Assembly (NCBI RefSeq): GCF_965363235.1
Contig: NC_134845.1
Span: 20,834,524 to 20,898,523, forward strand
Length of the DNA stretch: 64,000 bases
From: Mytilus galloprovincialis
Taxonomy: Eukaryota; Mollusca; Bivalvia; Mytilida; Mytilidae
Reading direction: 5' to 3'
This document shows positions 46,288 to 58,560 of the stretch, one piece after another (positions within the stretch are counted from its first letter, which is position 1; the number at the start of each line of letters is the position of its first letter). The translations under genes were made by a program, and so were the position numbers. The notes beneath the pieces are model-generated. The model was not told where the DNA came from. It saw only the letters and a list, made by a program, of their open reading frames with translations, and searched no databases.

Positions 46288-48500
46288 ACAGAGGGACGAA
46301 AGATACCAGAGGCACATTCAAACTCATAGAACTATAATAAACTGACAACGTAATGGCTAAAAAAGAAAAAGACAAACATGAGTACACAAGACACAACATA
46401 GAAAACTAAAGACAAAAAAAAACCACGAACCCAACCAAAAACTGGGAGGATCTCAGGTGCTCCGGAAGGGTAAGCATATCCTGTCGTGTTGCTCGTGTCA
46501 TTACAAACCCGGTTAATAGTCTAATTCGACAAGCCATATTCGTGAAAGGGGAACGACATAAGGAGCATATCCTCTATCATTCATGCAAATGATATTCAAC
46601 AACGGTCAACCAAGTCGTGATGTTAAATTTACGAAGGGATGATTTCAACTGAACTACTCGGAACTCGTGGTTTAATAGCTTCATTCTGAGTAGCAACACT
46701 CTATCAAGGAAATTATGACAGGACATACAAGCCCGGGAATGTCGTTTCAATTTGAAGTTATATACTGTGTATGTATGCGTATGCGTTGTCGGAATGTTTC
46801 TACAAAAAAATGGAAATTCACAATTTGGAAGTTGAAATCATCTTTTTTTGTCCTAAAGTTTTGTTTTCAACCGATAAGATATGAGACAAACTAAGTTATA
46901 TCTGTTGTATCCTTTATTTCTAGTTCGATGGGATAGATGCGTTCAACATAGCGCACGAATTATGAATTATTTAGTGAGAGAGCATCCTCTTTTAATCTAT
47001 AATGGAAAGTAAAGTGAAAAGATATTGCCATCTTCTTTTTTTCTCCCTAAGAAGTTCCTGTATGACGTCAGACTCATAAGAATAAAGGAACACGTCGACA
47101 AGATAAGGGACACAGAAGTTTCCCATGGGAATGCTGGTAGTCTATTAAAAACACGTCCTCCAAACGTAACACATATGTTGTCAATCAAGAAATCAAGCAT
47201 CTTAATAATGTCTGTTTCAGAATTTATTAGGCTTAGAGTTATTTTTTTCAAAGTAGAATGTATACCTCCCTACTCCCTTCGGAGCAACCGAGATTACCCC
47301 CAGTTGTTGGTGGGTTTCAAGTTGCTTAGTCTTTAGTTTTCTATGTTGTGTATTGTGCTTCTTTTATTAGTTTGTTTGCCTTTGTAGCCTTGGCATTGTC
47401 AGTTTATTGTCGACGCCTGCGTGTGACTGTCACTCTGGTATCATTCGCACCTCTTTTAATACAAGAAACTTATATCTACGTTGGCCATTCTGTTTTATGA
47501 AACAATGCAGTACCAACTCGAGATCTTTCAATGTTTTTTTTCTAAATTGGAGTGGGATACTTGTGTAAAGTGTAGAAATATCCAATGTTTGTATACTATT
47601 GCAAGATGAAAGATCTTTGAAGTTTCTGTATCCACATCTGAATCACGCCACCTCTGAAATAGACAGTTCACAATAACTTTAAAGCCCGGCTTTAATTGCT
47701 AAAAAAATTGATGTAAACAATTAAGAAAGAGGTTTCCTGGAGTACTAGGAAAACCCAACAATATACTGTTGTTTGTAAGGACACAGATATAGTATAGGTT
47801 TCAGTGATGGAAGATCCAGTTCTTCATCTTTGGTTGAAATTCCAAAATAACATAGAACAGACCTATGATTATCTAGGATGTCCTCTTTAGTAATTGTCGT
47901 TGGGGTATATGTTCAGTTTCCAAATAAAATTATCGATATCTTTCTTATTCATTATTCAGGCAGTTAATGTAATGCAATTTAAACACATACACGATATTGT
48001 TAGGGTCTTTATATTTTGGGACGACAACATAATAGTCATAAAGGTAGGACACGTGTTTTGCAATATTTAGGTCTTTAAAGATTGACGGAGCATAGGTATT
48101 GATGTAGTTTCTTCATTCTAATTTGTATCAACGACCTCACTGCCTTAATTTATTCGGAAAGGGTATATACGTCTTCTTTCTTGCGTATAACTCCTTGTCT
48201 GACATATTCCTCGACTAAATTCATCAGTTTTATGAAAATGTGTTTTCAATTAATTGATTTAGGATCACGACATTTGGGACCTTTGGATAACACATTTCGT
48301 AGGGAAGTATTATTGACAATGTTGATGTCACCAGTATTAACGTGGCCAGCTGGATTTAATATGATAGGGGAAGTAGCACAGGTGCAATCAGGAGATCCTG
48401 CAAAACGTGTTTGTAATTGAAAAAAAATTAGTTGTAATTGGTTTGGTTTAAGTGGAAATGACTGGTACATACTGATCTTTAAAATAGGGAGTTTCTTATC
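46288..48500 (-). mobile_element. Penelope-like retroelement, decayed, with a nested relative
   Basis: Minus-strand reverse transcriptase relic. From 5' to 3': GHVNTGDINIVNN and LRNVLSKGPKCRDPKSIN (48.47-48.25 kb); a piece with VFKLHYINCL (about 47.95 kb); LDISTLYTSIP (about 47.57 kb); SETDIIKMLDFLIDN and FGGRVF (about 47.2 kb); IPMG and VFLYSYES in a shifted frame (about 47.1 kb); IYPIELEIKDTTD (about 46.93 kb); LKSSLRKF (about 46.64 kb); then a 3' untranslated tail to about 46288. Frameshifts and stops are frequent, so it is dead. These motifs match the Penelope-like pattern, not LINE or LTR enzymes. No GIY-YIG domain is visible after the reverse transcriptase. A plus-strand fragment of the same family interrupts it at about 47260-47470. 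Confidence 0.8.
47260..47470 (+). mobile_element. Penelope-like 3'-end fragment nested in opposite orientation
   Basis: Plus-strand match to the reverse complement of 43660-43830: 'tccctactcccttcggagca', 'ttggtgggtt', 'tttagttttctatgttgtgt', 'ggcattgtcagtttattgtc', 'ctctggtatcattcg'. It separates two parts of the host reverse transcriptase. Confidence 0.7.
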
Positions 48501-49430
48501 GATTGAACTAATTTATAATGAAGAATATTGCCCAAGTTGAAAGCACCAGCACCTGTGTTGACTACTGAAAGTTTAAGTAAGATACACTTGTGTGAAATAT
48601 AAATCCCGCAGAAATGTCCTAGTAATTCCTCAATTACATGTACTTCTTATTTTAGCAATATGGTAATCACACAGCTGATTTGTTTACTTGTTTGATTTGT
48701 TTTGAAGATAGATGTTGCGATAACTAGTATTGAAAACAAAATGTAGCTCTAGCACTTAATGCCAATGTGAAACCTCACGAATAAAATAATGTGATCAGGA
48801 CTTCTAAGTTTTATCCAGAAAGCTCTCCCACAAATGAGCGGTTTTTGATATTGTATCTTTACTAAATTTCCGTCCTTTCGATTATATCAAATTATCAAGT
48901 TTGTATACAATTACCATACTTAGGCTTTGATCATTACGAATTGACACTTTTGATTTTCGAAATTTAGCAATCTACTGTCTTTATTAACAAATAGTAAAAC
49001 AAACAAAAATAACCAACTCGGAGGAAAATTCTAAACGGTTAGTTCCTAAGCAAATGAAAAAAATCAAAAGCTCAAACACATCAAACGAATGAATAACAAC
49101 TGTCATATTTCTGACTTGGTACAAGCATTTTTCAAGTAGAAAATTGTGGATTGTTTTATACATGTAGCTAGTTTAACATGTCACTTGCATGACAATCGCA
49201 CAAAAAAGTAATAATGCTAATAAGGCACAACAATCACTAAATCTATAAATGAATGAAATAATTTAGTAAAGATCTATGTACTTTGTGAAAAAGCCAAAAC
49301 AAAAGAATACATATATAAGCTGTAATTGTGAAATCCTCTAACCGAAAACCTATTTCAAAGGCTCTAAATGTTCAAGTATATATTAATTACATATTGGTTT
49401 TGTCGTCTTGTGATAATTTATGCACTTTTC
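48501..49430 (+). promoter_or_regulatory. TLR-C upstream region
   Basis: 48795-48990 and 49210-49250 align with the region before TLR-A ('agctctccca', 'aaggcacaacaatc'). About 170 bases between them (49020-49190) are a reverse dispersed-repeat fragment ('aacaactgtcatatttctga'). Likely promoter, 5' exon or intron; the start site cannot be placed. Confidence 0.45.
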
Positions 49431-49441
49431 ATTTCAGAAGT
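49431..49441 (+). promoter_or_regulatory. Splice acceptor four bases before the TLR-C start codon
   Basis: 'catttcag' ending at 49437, then AAGT and ATG at 49442. Same geometry as in TLR-A and TLR-B. Confidence 0.7.
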
Positions 49442-51948
49442 ATGGCAAATACACTACTTATTTTCTTTCTCACGTCTTTTGTTCTAATGATGCCAGTAAG
49501 TGTACAGACGAAAACTACATGTTTCTTTGATCAAAGATGTGGATGTAAAACTACAAATAAAACATATGTCGAGGTTGATTGTTCACACGTAAATCTATCG
49601 AAAATACCGTTCCTGCCAAGAAATGTAAGCAGTGTAGATCTAAGTAATAACAATATATCTAATATACCGGAACATCATTTTAAAGACAACGATATCTTAA
49701 CTGAAATAAACCTTTCATTTAATAGATTACACTTTCTGAATAAGGAAATGTTTTATGGACTACATAGTGTCTTCAAGCTTCAGATGAACAATAATAATAT
49801 AACAAAAACAACAAAAGATGTGTTTTTATATCTACGAACACTATCATATTTAGATGTTAAGATGAACAGAATCAGCTGGAGCAATCACAACGTTACATTT
49901 TCTCCATCTTTACTTACATTGAAAATTGATTACAATTCGTCTCATGAAAACCTGCCTGAAATGCCTCATTTAAAGACACTAGACGTTTCTGGATTATCTG
50001 GACAGTGCTACATACACACCGTAAAACCGGACACGTTTAGGTCTGTACCAACAATACATGAATTAGATATGTCTGCTTGTAAAGTGAATTACATGTACAA
50101 TGGTTCATTTAGTTTTATGAGAAATTTATCAACTCTAGACGTTTCTTTTAACACATGTCTAAGGTTTGATGGTTTGGAAAATGTGACAGTTGACCTTCCC
50201 TTTACGTCGATAAAGATTCTGAAATTTAATAAAATTCATAAGACATTTCAAATGAATACGAAAGTTTTGAAGCGGCATTTTTACCATTTAAGATATACCA
50301 ACTTGCAAGAAATGCATGGTGATAGTAATAGAATCCAGCTCTTCGAAGATGGAGCCATACAACAGCTTCCATTTTCCATTCGAAAAATCTTTATGTCCGA
50401 CAATGAATTTTCGTATGGCCAATATCTTTTCGAGTTGATAACTTTGCAGATTGAATTTGTCAATACTTCGTTTTTGTTCAGTTCGCGAAGGAACAATGAA
50501 CACGAAGAAATATGCGAGCGTCCTGACGAATCCTGTTGTAATCAAGTTTGTAAACCAATTCATGCACCTGATGAAATATTCCGATATAACACGTCTTGGA
50601 GAGTATTGCCAATTCCTCGAAAATTAAAAAAAGCTCTTTACAAAGAATGCTTTCTCCGCTATGAAATTCCAAAGTTTTCAGTTGCAGAAAATATTGTAGA
50701 ATATATAGATCTAAGTTATAATATTTTCTATTCGTGGATTGGTCCACTTCTTACTTTTGATCATGTTCAATATTTAGATTTATCTAACAATATTTGCTCA
50801 AATGTGTCAAAGGTATTTTTTAAAAGCGTTCCAAATGTAATAACATTACTCCTACAAAATAATCTACTTGGATTTGTACTCCCGGATGACACTGAAGGGG
50901 AAATAATGCAACATATGCCAGCCCTTCAAACGATCAATTTGGCAAATAATAGGATTCCGAGTTTATCATATGCATTTTTTAATTCTCAGGCAAATTTGAA
51001 ATACATAAAATTAGCAGGAAATATGATAGATAATATTACTTTTCAAATTAATCACATGAAACAGTTGTCAAATTTAGACCTTTCTAATAATAGAATTTCA
51101 AATTTAGATGAACATGCTCGTTTTCAATTAGAAAACGTGTACAAAGTCAACAACAATTTTTCTATTGATATAAGTGGAAATCCGTTAAAATGTAGTTGTG
51201 ATACAATAAACTTTATTAAGTGGATGTCAACAACAAAAATCAGGATTCACAATAAAAATAAAACATCATGTCTGACGTCTCATGGGAACTCTGAATCATT
51301 ACAGAAACCGAATAGAGTTTTTGAGAAGCTTCAGAAGGAATGTTCGTCGTATTCTTCTTTGATTGTTGGCACAGTAGCATCATTGGTCGTTTTCTTGTTT
51401 ATTCTAATTTGGGGTATATGTTACCGCAATAGATGGCGCTTACGATATATGTATTACATGGTGAAAAATAAATATCAAGTGCAAAATAAAGAAAACTACA
51501 ACAATGATGGCCAATATGAGTACGATGCTTTTGTATCATACGACAACAACGATAGATTTTTCGTTCATGACAAACTTTAACTTGTCTCGAACGCGAAGCT
51601 GAGTTGAAGCTTTGTATCCATAACAGAGATTTTTTACCTGGAAATGACATTGCAGGAAACATCACATCTGCAATTCACAACAGCCGAAAAGTGGTTATTG
51701 TTATGTCACATAATTATCTGGATTCGTATTGGTGTATGTTTGAATACAACATGGCAAAAGTGGAAAGCATTTATTCCAGAAATAAGGAAAACATATTATT
51801 TCTAGTATTTCTCGAGCAAATGTCACCAAAAGATTTACCATTGATGGTTTTAGAGTTAGTTCAATCCAGCTCTTACATCGAATATCCAAACGATGAATTT
51901 GGTGATACAGTGTTTTGGAATAAATTAAAGGAAGTTTTATCCCAGTAA
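49442..51948 (+). pseudogene. Toll-like receptor with one frameshift in the TIR domain (TLR-C)
   Basis: Same architecture as TLR-B: signal peptide, N-terminal cap, LRRs, Cys-rich interruption (SCCNQVC), second LRR block, C-terminal cap (NPLKCSC), transmembrane helix and TIR. The frame is open for 712 residues to a TAA at 51578-51580. Alignment with TLR-B shows one base missing just before this stop, in the stretch encoding VHDKL. The remaining TIR (RDFLPG, FWNKL) is open in the next frame to 51948 and is highly conserved. As read, the product is a complete ectodomain and membrane anchor with only the first ~20 TIR residues, which could not signal. It may be a recent pseudogene, a decoy-type receptor, an allele, or an assembly error; one lesion in 2.5 kb cannot separate these. 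It is the closest relative of the TLR-A ectodomain. Confidence 0.88.
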
Positions 51949-52754
51949 TAATTCTCTCTTCCAATGTTCAACTACTTACTTGAATACTAGATATGGAGGT
52001 ATTTGCACATATAAAGAACAGTAATATTAAAGGATAATATATTTTGTAAAACTTTACAAACAATTTTATAAACGTCTGGATAATGATTTCAATAACATGT
52101 ACCATTTAAATTGAAATTAGTGATTTTTAATATCATCTCAATATAATTAAACACATGCTACCAAATCAGGGATCATCTGTTTTTGACTGTTGCTTTTGGT
52201 ACGCAAAACAGCCAAAGAATAAGTCAAGCAGCAAACATATGCACACAGTTTAAGTATTTGTTTTGAACTATTTTCGAGACTAGTTACTGAAAAATCTCAT
52301 TTGTACTCTACTCGTTCGGCTACTCTTCAAATGAATTTCGATGTGTGAGTTAATGTATTTATTTTTACGAACAGCATAAATAACAATATCCTGCTTGTTA
52401 TGACTTAAGACAAGTGAAAATATGGATTTTATTTAGAAAAATCAGAGAAATATATTGCAACTAATTAATCATCACAAACAGAAAAATACAGTATGATTTA
52501 AAATAAGTGATCTACCTCCTTGTTGTAAGGGTACTACGGCACAAATTTTATTATACGATAACAAGTTTGTAGAGCTTAATATATTTTCTGTGTTATAGTT
52601 TTACTGTACTTTTTTTAAATATCTTTCGTGTTTTTTTTACGACGTGATACTTTATTCAGTCATTATCTAAAACGTATATACAGAGATTGAAAACATAGAA
52701 ACCGCGATATACATGTTTGCCTAAATCTTTTTTTTCTCTGCCATGTAAATCATT
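51949..52754. other. No gene seen
   Basis: 3' flank of TLR-C; unlike the flanks of A and B, which shows that the segmental duplication did not include it. Confidence 0.5.
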
Positions 52755-52862
52755 AATAGTTATCCCATAAGGACGCGGTGTGTCAGTGTAAGATCATCAC
52801 GATGGCCGGAAGCTAGAGAATGATCTTACACTGACACACCAAGTCCGAATGGGATAACTATT
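52755..52862. mobile_element. Palindromic MITE, 108 bp
   Basis: Arms of about 43 bases: 'aatagttatccca' at the left, 'tgggataactatt' at the right, with 'tgtgtcagtgtaagatcat' and its complement inside. The centre is 'cacgatggccggaagctaga'. Pairing may extend outward (atgtaaa / tttacat). Non-coding. Confidence 0.75.
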
Positions 52863-53540
52863 TTACATCCCAGCTGTTTTAGATTAGACGAAAAACCATT
52901 TACAATTCATAAAATCTAGTTTAGAACGCCACACAACCATTATTATATACTTTATATATTACTATTTGATGTATATCCTTTATGACCCCCTAACACGATG
53001 GGTAGATATCAAACAATGTGAACTCGCCCCACTGGCCAATCGACCTACACTTTATCGCCACTTTATGAAAAAAATCGCCCCACTCTTGTAACCGACTCGC
53101 CCAACTTAAAAAAAAGTGTAAAATCAAATTGAACAATCAGTCTGACAACTCATTTGTTTAACGAAAAGGGTTTAAACCCCACTGAGTAAAGGTCTGCCAA
53201 CTCGCCCCAGTTATAAAAATATCTTGCTTCCTTTAAGTATGTTAAATTTCTGATAGTCCGTATCCAGTCGTCCTGGTGAAGTTGTATGTGTCGTGGCTTG
53301 ATATGCTAAAGGTCTTGAGTTCGAATCCCAGCATATACACTGGATTTTTTCTACGTGAATTTTAATAGATAGTCTTCTCCGTATAATTAATTATAAGTTT
53401 TATACTGGATATGACATTCCCGCCAAAATTTTACATAACAAAGGAAAGCATGCATAACAAAGAAACTTAAACTGGGGTGATCTGGTGGGGGTGATCCGGC
53501 TCAGATCACCCCTGTTAGAACAAAGGAGCTGGGTTGTAAC
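52863..53540. other. No gene; degenerate tRNA-like piece at 53284-53338
   Basis: 53284-53338 has a B-box 'gagttcgaatccc' and ends that could pair as an acceptor stem (gtatgtg / catatac). At 55 bases it lacks an anticodon arm. It is probably a SINE or pseudo-tRNA fragment. Confidence 0.5.
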
Positions 53541-54462
53541 TATAATGTTGGTGTAAAGTTCCTACTGACAGATACAAATACTACATTACAGTATACTACA
53601 TTAGACTATATCCCAAAGTACTCTTGCAACAACATGGCGCCCGTCGTCTTCAATAACCCTTTACAAACTCTTAATCTTTAAAATGCATTGCCCAATCAGA
53701 TTACAACTAAGCAACAACGACGTTTTACAATTATATTGGAGATGACCACGGATAAATTTCTCTTGTCAGAACCACAATTCCGATTTTGAGTAAAATCTTG
53801 TATGACCACCACGACGTGTGTCACTAGTGGAGCAGGAAATTGTTTCCATGGCAACTGTGTTTTTGTTTGTACGGAGTTTGTTTTGGTTTTGCTTGTTTGT
53901 TCAGTCTAACAATTATAGTTTTTGAAACATAACTTTTCAAAGTATGTGTTTTTTCAACAGGTAAAAGTATGGTTTGTACAATCTTATAGTATTTAAAACT
54001 TTTATATTCTGTAAACACTCTGTGTTACTTAATTAACATGTATCGATGTTTTGTTTTTTGTAATGCTTATATCGTAGGATAAGACCACATACATATTTAA
54101 ATCACTAGTGGAGCAAGCACTGGTGTCCCTACAGGACCGCACGCGTTCACCTTTGGCCTTTTGTGTTGTCAATACTTTTTACTCAGCAATGTTTTGTTAA
54201 TTTGTTTGTCTTTTCTTCTTCGTTTTTCGTGATAATAGTGTTATGGTCGGACTTGTCAGATGTTTTCTCCCCAAGCATAACTTAAGAGTCTCCCTTCCGT
54301 CAAGTCCATAACAATGAATCTACACACTGAACTAGGTATCAAGTGAGTGTATTTACTATAAGTATGGCAATTTGTTCCTCCTGTGACGGAAGCTGACGAA
54401 TTTAAAAGCATATACGTCCAGAAATCCAACGAAAAAGATTCACACAAGAGTAAATAAAAATA

Positions 54463-54468
54463 TTTATT
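54463..54468 (-). terminator. Putative polyadenylation signal, peptide gene copy A
   Basis: AATAAA on the minus strand about 245 bases after the stop, conserved in copy B. Confidence 0.4.
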
Positions 54469-54711
54469 GTAATCTAAACAGGCTAGTCCTCTTCCTTGCA
54501 ACGTAAAGGTATCACAGACACCCTTGTTGTCAACCGTCAAAGCCAAACAGGTAAAAGACAGCGAACCAGTCTTTTATCTAAATATCCGATTGGTTGATTA
54601 ATCTGATATAAAACTGTGTATTATGCATCTATGAAGCCAAGCTTGATAAAAGTAGTATAGTCAGAGTCAAGATGTATAAAAGAAATAATTTTAACAGATA
54701 GAAATTAAGTT

Positions 54712-54967
54712 TCAAATAAGATAAAAATAATCCTTGCACGAGTAGCTAGATTCATTGCATTCTAGCACACACTTAAAACATTTCACTCGACAGATATCCA
54801 CACAACGCTTGTAATTATCATAAGGATTGACAAATCTACAATTCTCAGAACACCCAGCAACGGCAGTCGTAATACATTGCTTTGTGCAGATAACAGCGGA
54901 TGTTCCTCCTATCAATACCAAGACGATACAAACTATGGTAACACTTGTCCTCAGTTTCAATTGACAT
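54712..54967 (-). pseudogene. Ten-cysteine secreted peptide gene, copy A, start codon out of frame
   Basis: The open frame (54960-54712) encodes a hydrophobic signal peptide (about 22 residues, ending GGTSA) and a mature peptide of about 60 residues. Its ten cysteines are spaced C-x3-C-x7-C-x3-C-x11-C-x3-C-x3-C-x2-C-x3-C-x6-C, ending KDYFYLI. I do not recognise the family. The only ATG at the position used by copy B (54967-54965) is out of frame by one base relative to the peptide, and no other in-frame ATG exists before an upstream stop. The polypyrimidine tract seen before copy B is also missing here. Either this copy is dead, or an upstream exon supplies the start. The cysteine pattern is fully kept, so loss would be recent. 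Function could be antimicrobial or toxin-like; that is inference from size, secretion and cysteines only. Confidence 0.65.
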
Positions 54968-56159
54968 CTAGTATTTTCAAACGTCTCTCAACGCTCAATG
55001 TTTCCATCAATCGAAAGCACTGTAAACAGATGTTTTCATCTTGATTAATCAATTGATAGAGTGTGAATAAACATTTTGGTGCACATGCTCCATCTCAACG
55101 TTGATATGGGAAACCTAGAATATGGAAAGAATCACAATTAAGGTGACTCGATTGTCTTCCTCCACTTTGGATTTTGAAGTAGCAGATAACATTGGTCTAG
55201 ATATTTAATGAAATGTGCAAATTTTGAGAGTAGTATATAATCAATATTGATGTGTAAGATTTTTTATGTGAATATAGAAAATTGTGTGTGTTATCATAAT
55301 AACGGCTGTCATTTCTCAAAAACATCTTATTTGTGTTTGATTTTTTTTTTCAACAATAAAGGGAGATAAAGTTATTTTTATAATAGAAAGTGTTATGAAT
55401 TTACTTATTTTAATCTAGATGTAGTTTTCTTTTTATCACACATAATTTGATTTTCTATGCATAATCTATACAAATTCTGACAATTTTGGACAACCTGCCA
55501 AGTTGACCCTTACTTTTTATCATATTTAAAAAAAAAGGTATGATAAAAACTTTTTTTTAACAAATTTAAAAAAAATTCTATCAATTCTAATTAAGATTCT
55601 TCTATTCAAAATTTTCAAAAGCGTACATTTCAAATTAATTTTACTCATAATAGTTTCAAAGATAAAATTTACCTTCAATAAAAGTCTTGATAGAGTGACG
55701 ATATTGTGACCTCTGAAAGTAAGTAATTTTACACATAATACAACTAGTTTAAAACGGAAACTATAAACGGATGAACGTCAAAAGTTTGAAACGGGGACAC
55801 CGAAGGGCGCCTTTTCACGCATTTGTATCTCATTGTTGGACATTTGCAATTGGTGATAAAATTTTCATAAAATAAAATTGCGGGGTAGATCTAAAGTTGA
55901 GACAAATTATGACACTTTTAAAAACTTTTTCTTTTATTTCTAGTTATTCGATTGATTGTTCGATATGGGATGTTTACGCCAAAGAATCACCGACTTTCGA
56001 AAGGAATTCTTCTTCGTTGTGTACTGTTTGAGTTATGATCAACTGTTTTCCCTATGCGAATAACGCTTCAAGTCTTCAATAGTATACCGTTATAGAACTA
56101 GGAAATTACTTCCATTGGTCTATACAGAAATAAATGTCAACAATAACAACTCGTTAGCC
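54968..56159. other. Upstream region of peptide copy A with a conserved block
   Basis: 55660-56010 is conserved in unit 2 although no open frame runs through it. On the minus strand it includes an acceptor-like 'cttactttcag' near 55720, so it may hold a 5' exon or promoter. The rest is AT-rich. Confidence 0.4.
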
Positions 56160-56275
56160 TTAATGTGTTTTATCAATTTTTGGATTCGAGCGTCACTGAT
56201 GAGTCTTTTGTAGACTAAATGCGCGTCTGGCGTACATACAAAATTTAGTCCTGGTATCTATGATGAGTGGATTTT
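56160..56275 (+). repeat. E-family repeat core
   Basis: 'gagcgtcactgatgagtc', then 'gcgcgtctggcgtac' and 'cctggtatctatgatgag', as at 45880-45960. Confidence 0.7.
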
Positions 56276-58289
56276 CATAATCAATGTTATCACCAACACC
56301 TAGTTGTGTGTATAAAGGGACATACCATTAACATGTACTACTAACCGTGTATTGCAATAAACCCCGCCTTCTAACCTGACATGGAACCTAACAAACCTGA
56401 TATGGAATATACACGGTCTCCACGCAGTTGCTTTTAACCAATCATAATTTATTCCTGAAATGTATAGAAGGTAAGATAAACATCGACACCATGTGTTTTG
56501 CTTGCGATATTAAGCAATCGCCTTTTTCGTAAAAAGTAAATAAAAGGTGGTGTGAGGTAAAAGTTGATGAGACTAAAAACAATATTAAGATTCTAATTGG
56601 AAATTTCTAACGTTTTTTTTCGGTCGAAGTTCGTCTGGAACAGGGAGATACCCTATGATTTCTGGCGTCATTTGCATATCCATCATGATGCCGAAGAAAA
56701 TTACATATCAACTTCTTGCAAGGCCGTTCATATATAATGTCCAAGCTTGAAGAAATAACTCATATACAAAATATCAAAGAGAGTTTAAACTCCACAAATT
56801 GTTTTACAACTATTAAGTTCTTTTTTTTTATTTCGTCGTAAAAGTATTGGTTTTAGACAAAACACTTTTTTCTCAATTAAGAGGGAATTCAAGGGTTTGT
56901 GGATTCGAACAAATGTCCTTTAAGACAAACCGTTTCCTCACGGGCGATCAAGCTCCTGATTTACAAAGGATTTTACTTTTCGTTATACGCGTCTGTTTTT
57001 ACAAATGTATGTCTACAAATTGACAAAACCGGGATTTTCAATTTGGAATAGACAATTTGTTTTGTTCCATGTACATTAATACACATATTGAGCTACTCAA
57101 AATCACTAGTTTGCTAGTCTTCATTTTGACATACCTTTATACTTATTAATTCTCCGTTGATCTTGAACAGTTGAAGAAGATATTACATCGCACAATCGAA
57201 AGTTGTTATATAATTATTCATATTCTTTTATATCATAAAAGTTACAAATAAATAAACAGGTATTCTACCTGTTCTCTGTCTGTTGGTGGTCCGTCACCGT
57301 ACCGGTTATTATAGACTATTGAAACATTTTTTGCCGAGGTAGATTACCGCCTGATCTACACAAAATACCAGAACATTTTCCATCATGACTACTTTCATTA
57401 TCCAAGTTACTACAAACATAAATGTATGGTATACGTATGCATATAATGTCAATCATTCTCGATTGTATAAGATATAAATATGTTTTCAGTAATTATTTAA
57501 AAAGACTTTTTGCATCAAAAGCAAAAAAGGACAAGATATTTTTTTTCGATTTTAATATCAAATGCTCCACTTAAGCTGCTGTTTGTCAGCGTGATTGGTT
57601 AAATCGGCAGATACTTTTAATTTGTTTTTACATATATATGCAGTTTTGTTGTCAAAAGGAAGAATAAAGATATGTTGGAGAAAAAAAAACGTAACGGCCA
57701 GTCGAAAATATTACAAAATCCGCATGGATATCAAAATGAACACACGTTAAAAATTAAACTTCTTTGCGTTATAAAAATTCCAGGTTACCCTAACTCGACA
57801 CATAATTCCAGACCCGAGAAATTACAGGTACATGTATTTGGGTCTTAATGTGGTATTGTATAATTTCCTAATCTAGTTTCAGAATAGCATTATAAACACG
57901 CTACACGCATTCGTGAATACATTCATGTGTGATTCGGTTGTGGTTGAATAATATTTCTATATTTTATTCCTTGGAGTTCAGTAATTTTGTGATTTTACTT
58001 CTATTAATATTAAAAAGAAAATAGAAATGGTATAAGCAGGGGCCTATCTATTTTAAGCTTATTTTAGCTACATTTTTAATCATCACAAAAAAAGAGGTAT
58101 GATTGCCATTATAAGCTTAACTAACTTAATGTTATCAATCGTACATTTAGTTGATCGTCAATCAATCATTATTATCAAGCTTTGGATGCGTATACTGCAG
58201 TATCCGAATAGAACATATTAGGTATGAAATAAAAATAAATTTATATTTTCTCTTGTCTCTAAATTAAACCTATGTTGTTATCATGTTTC
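56276..58289. other. No gene seen
   Basis: Contains the distal blocks of tandem unit 1 (56830-57465) and a short dispersed-repeat remnant at 57965-58000. No coding frame. Confidence 0.45.
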
Positions 58290-58560
58290 GAATGCTTTGA
58301 ACTAGCTGTCAGCAACGGCGTGCACTCTCGGGTCTTTATTGTTTGTCTTTTGGTTAGTTTTTTTATACTTTGTGTCGATCTGAGTTTAGCCCTTTTCAGC
58401 TGATTTTTATAGTTTTTTTCCTGTAAAATCTTTGTTCTCATTAATTTTGGTTCCAGCAACATGTTTAGCTTCGACACATGATTTATGTGTCTGTCTCAAG
58501 TCAGGATCCTGTAAATAAGTGGTTGCTGAAAATCACATTTCGGTGTTTCATTTATTCATT
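58290..58560 (+). repeat. F1 repeat, 5' half
   Basis: 'gctttgaactagctgtcag' start as at 26810, then 'tgtctgtctcaagtcagga' and 'cctgtaaataagtggttg'. The 3' half is missing. Confidence 0.65.

Larger units (their letters stand above)
53541..57470. repeat. Tandem duplication, unit 1
   Basis: Co-linear blocks with unit 2: 53560-54370 with 59150-59875; the peptide gene 54712-54967 with 60091-60345; 55660-56010 with 62040-62370; 56830-56965 and 57380-57465 with 63400-63530 and 63680-63785. Shared strings include 'ggatgaacgtca', 'tcattgttggacattt', 'ggcgatcaagctc' and 'gagaacattttccatcat'-like sequence. Identity varies from about 65% to 85%, so the duplication is old. Sequence between the blocks differs. 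Confidence 0.75.

Noticed and set aside
48181-48470. Short open frames on both strands near 48.2-48.5 kb as host genes
   Set aside because: The minus-strand frame carries Penelope-like motifs continuous with the relic downstream; the plus frame is its shadow.
53284-53338. tRNA gene with pairing ends and a B box
   Set aside because: Only 55 bases, no anticodon arm and a poor T stem; more likely a pseudo-tRNA or SINE fragment.
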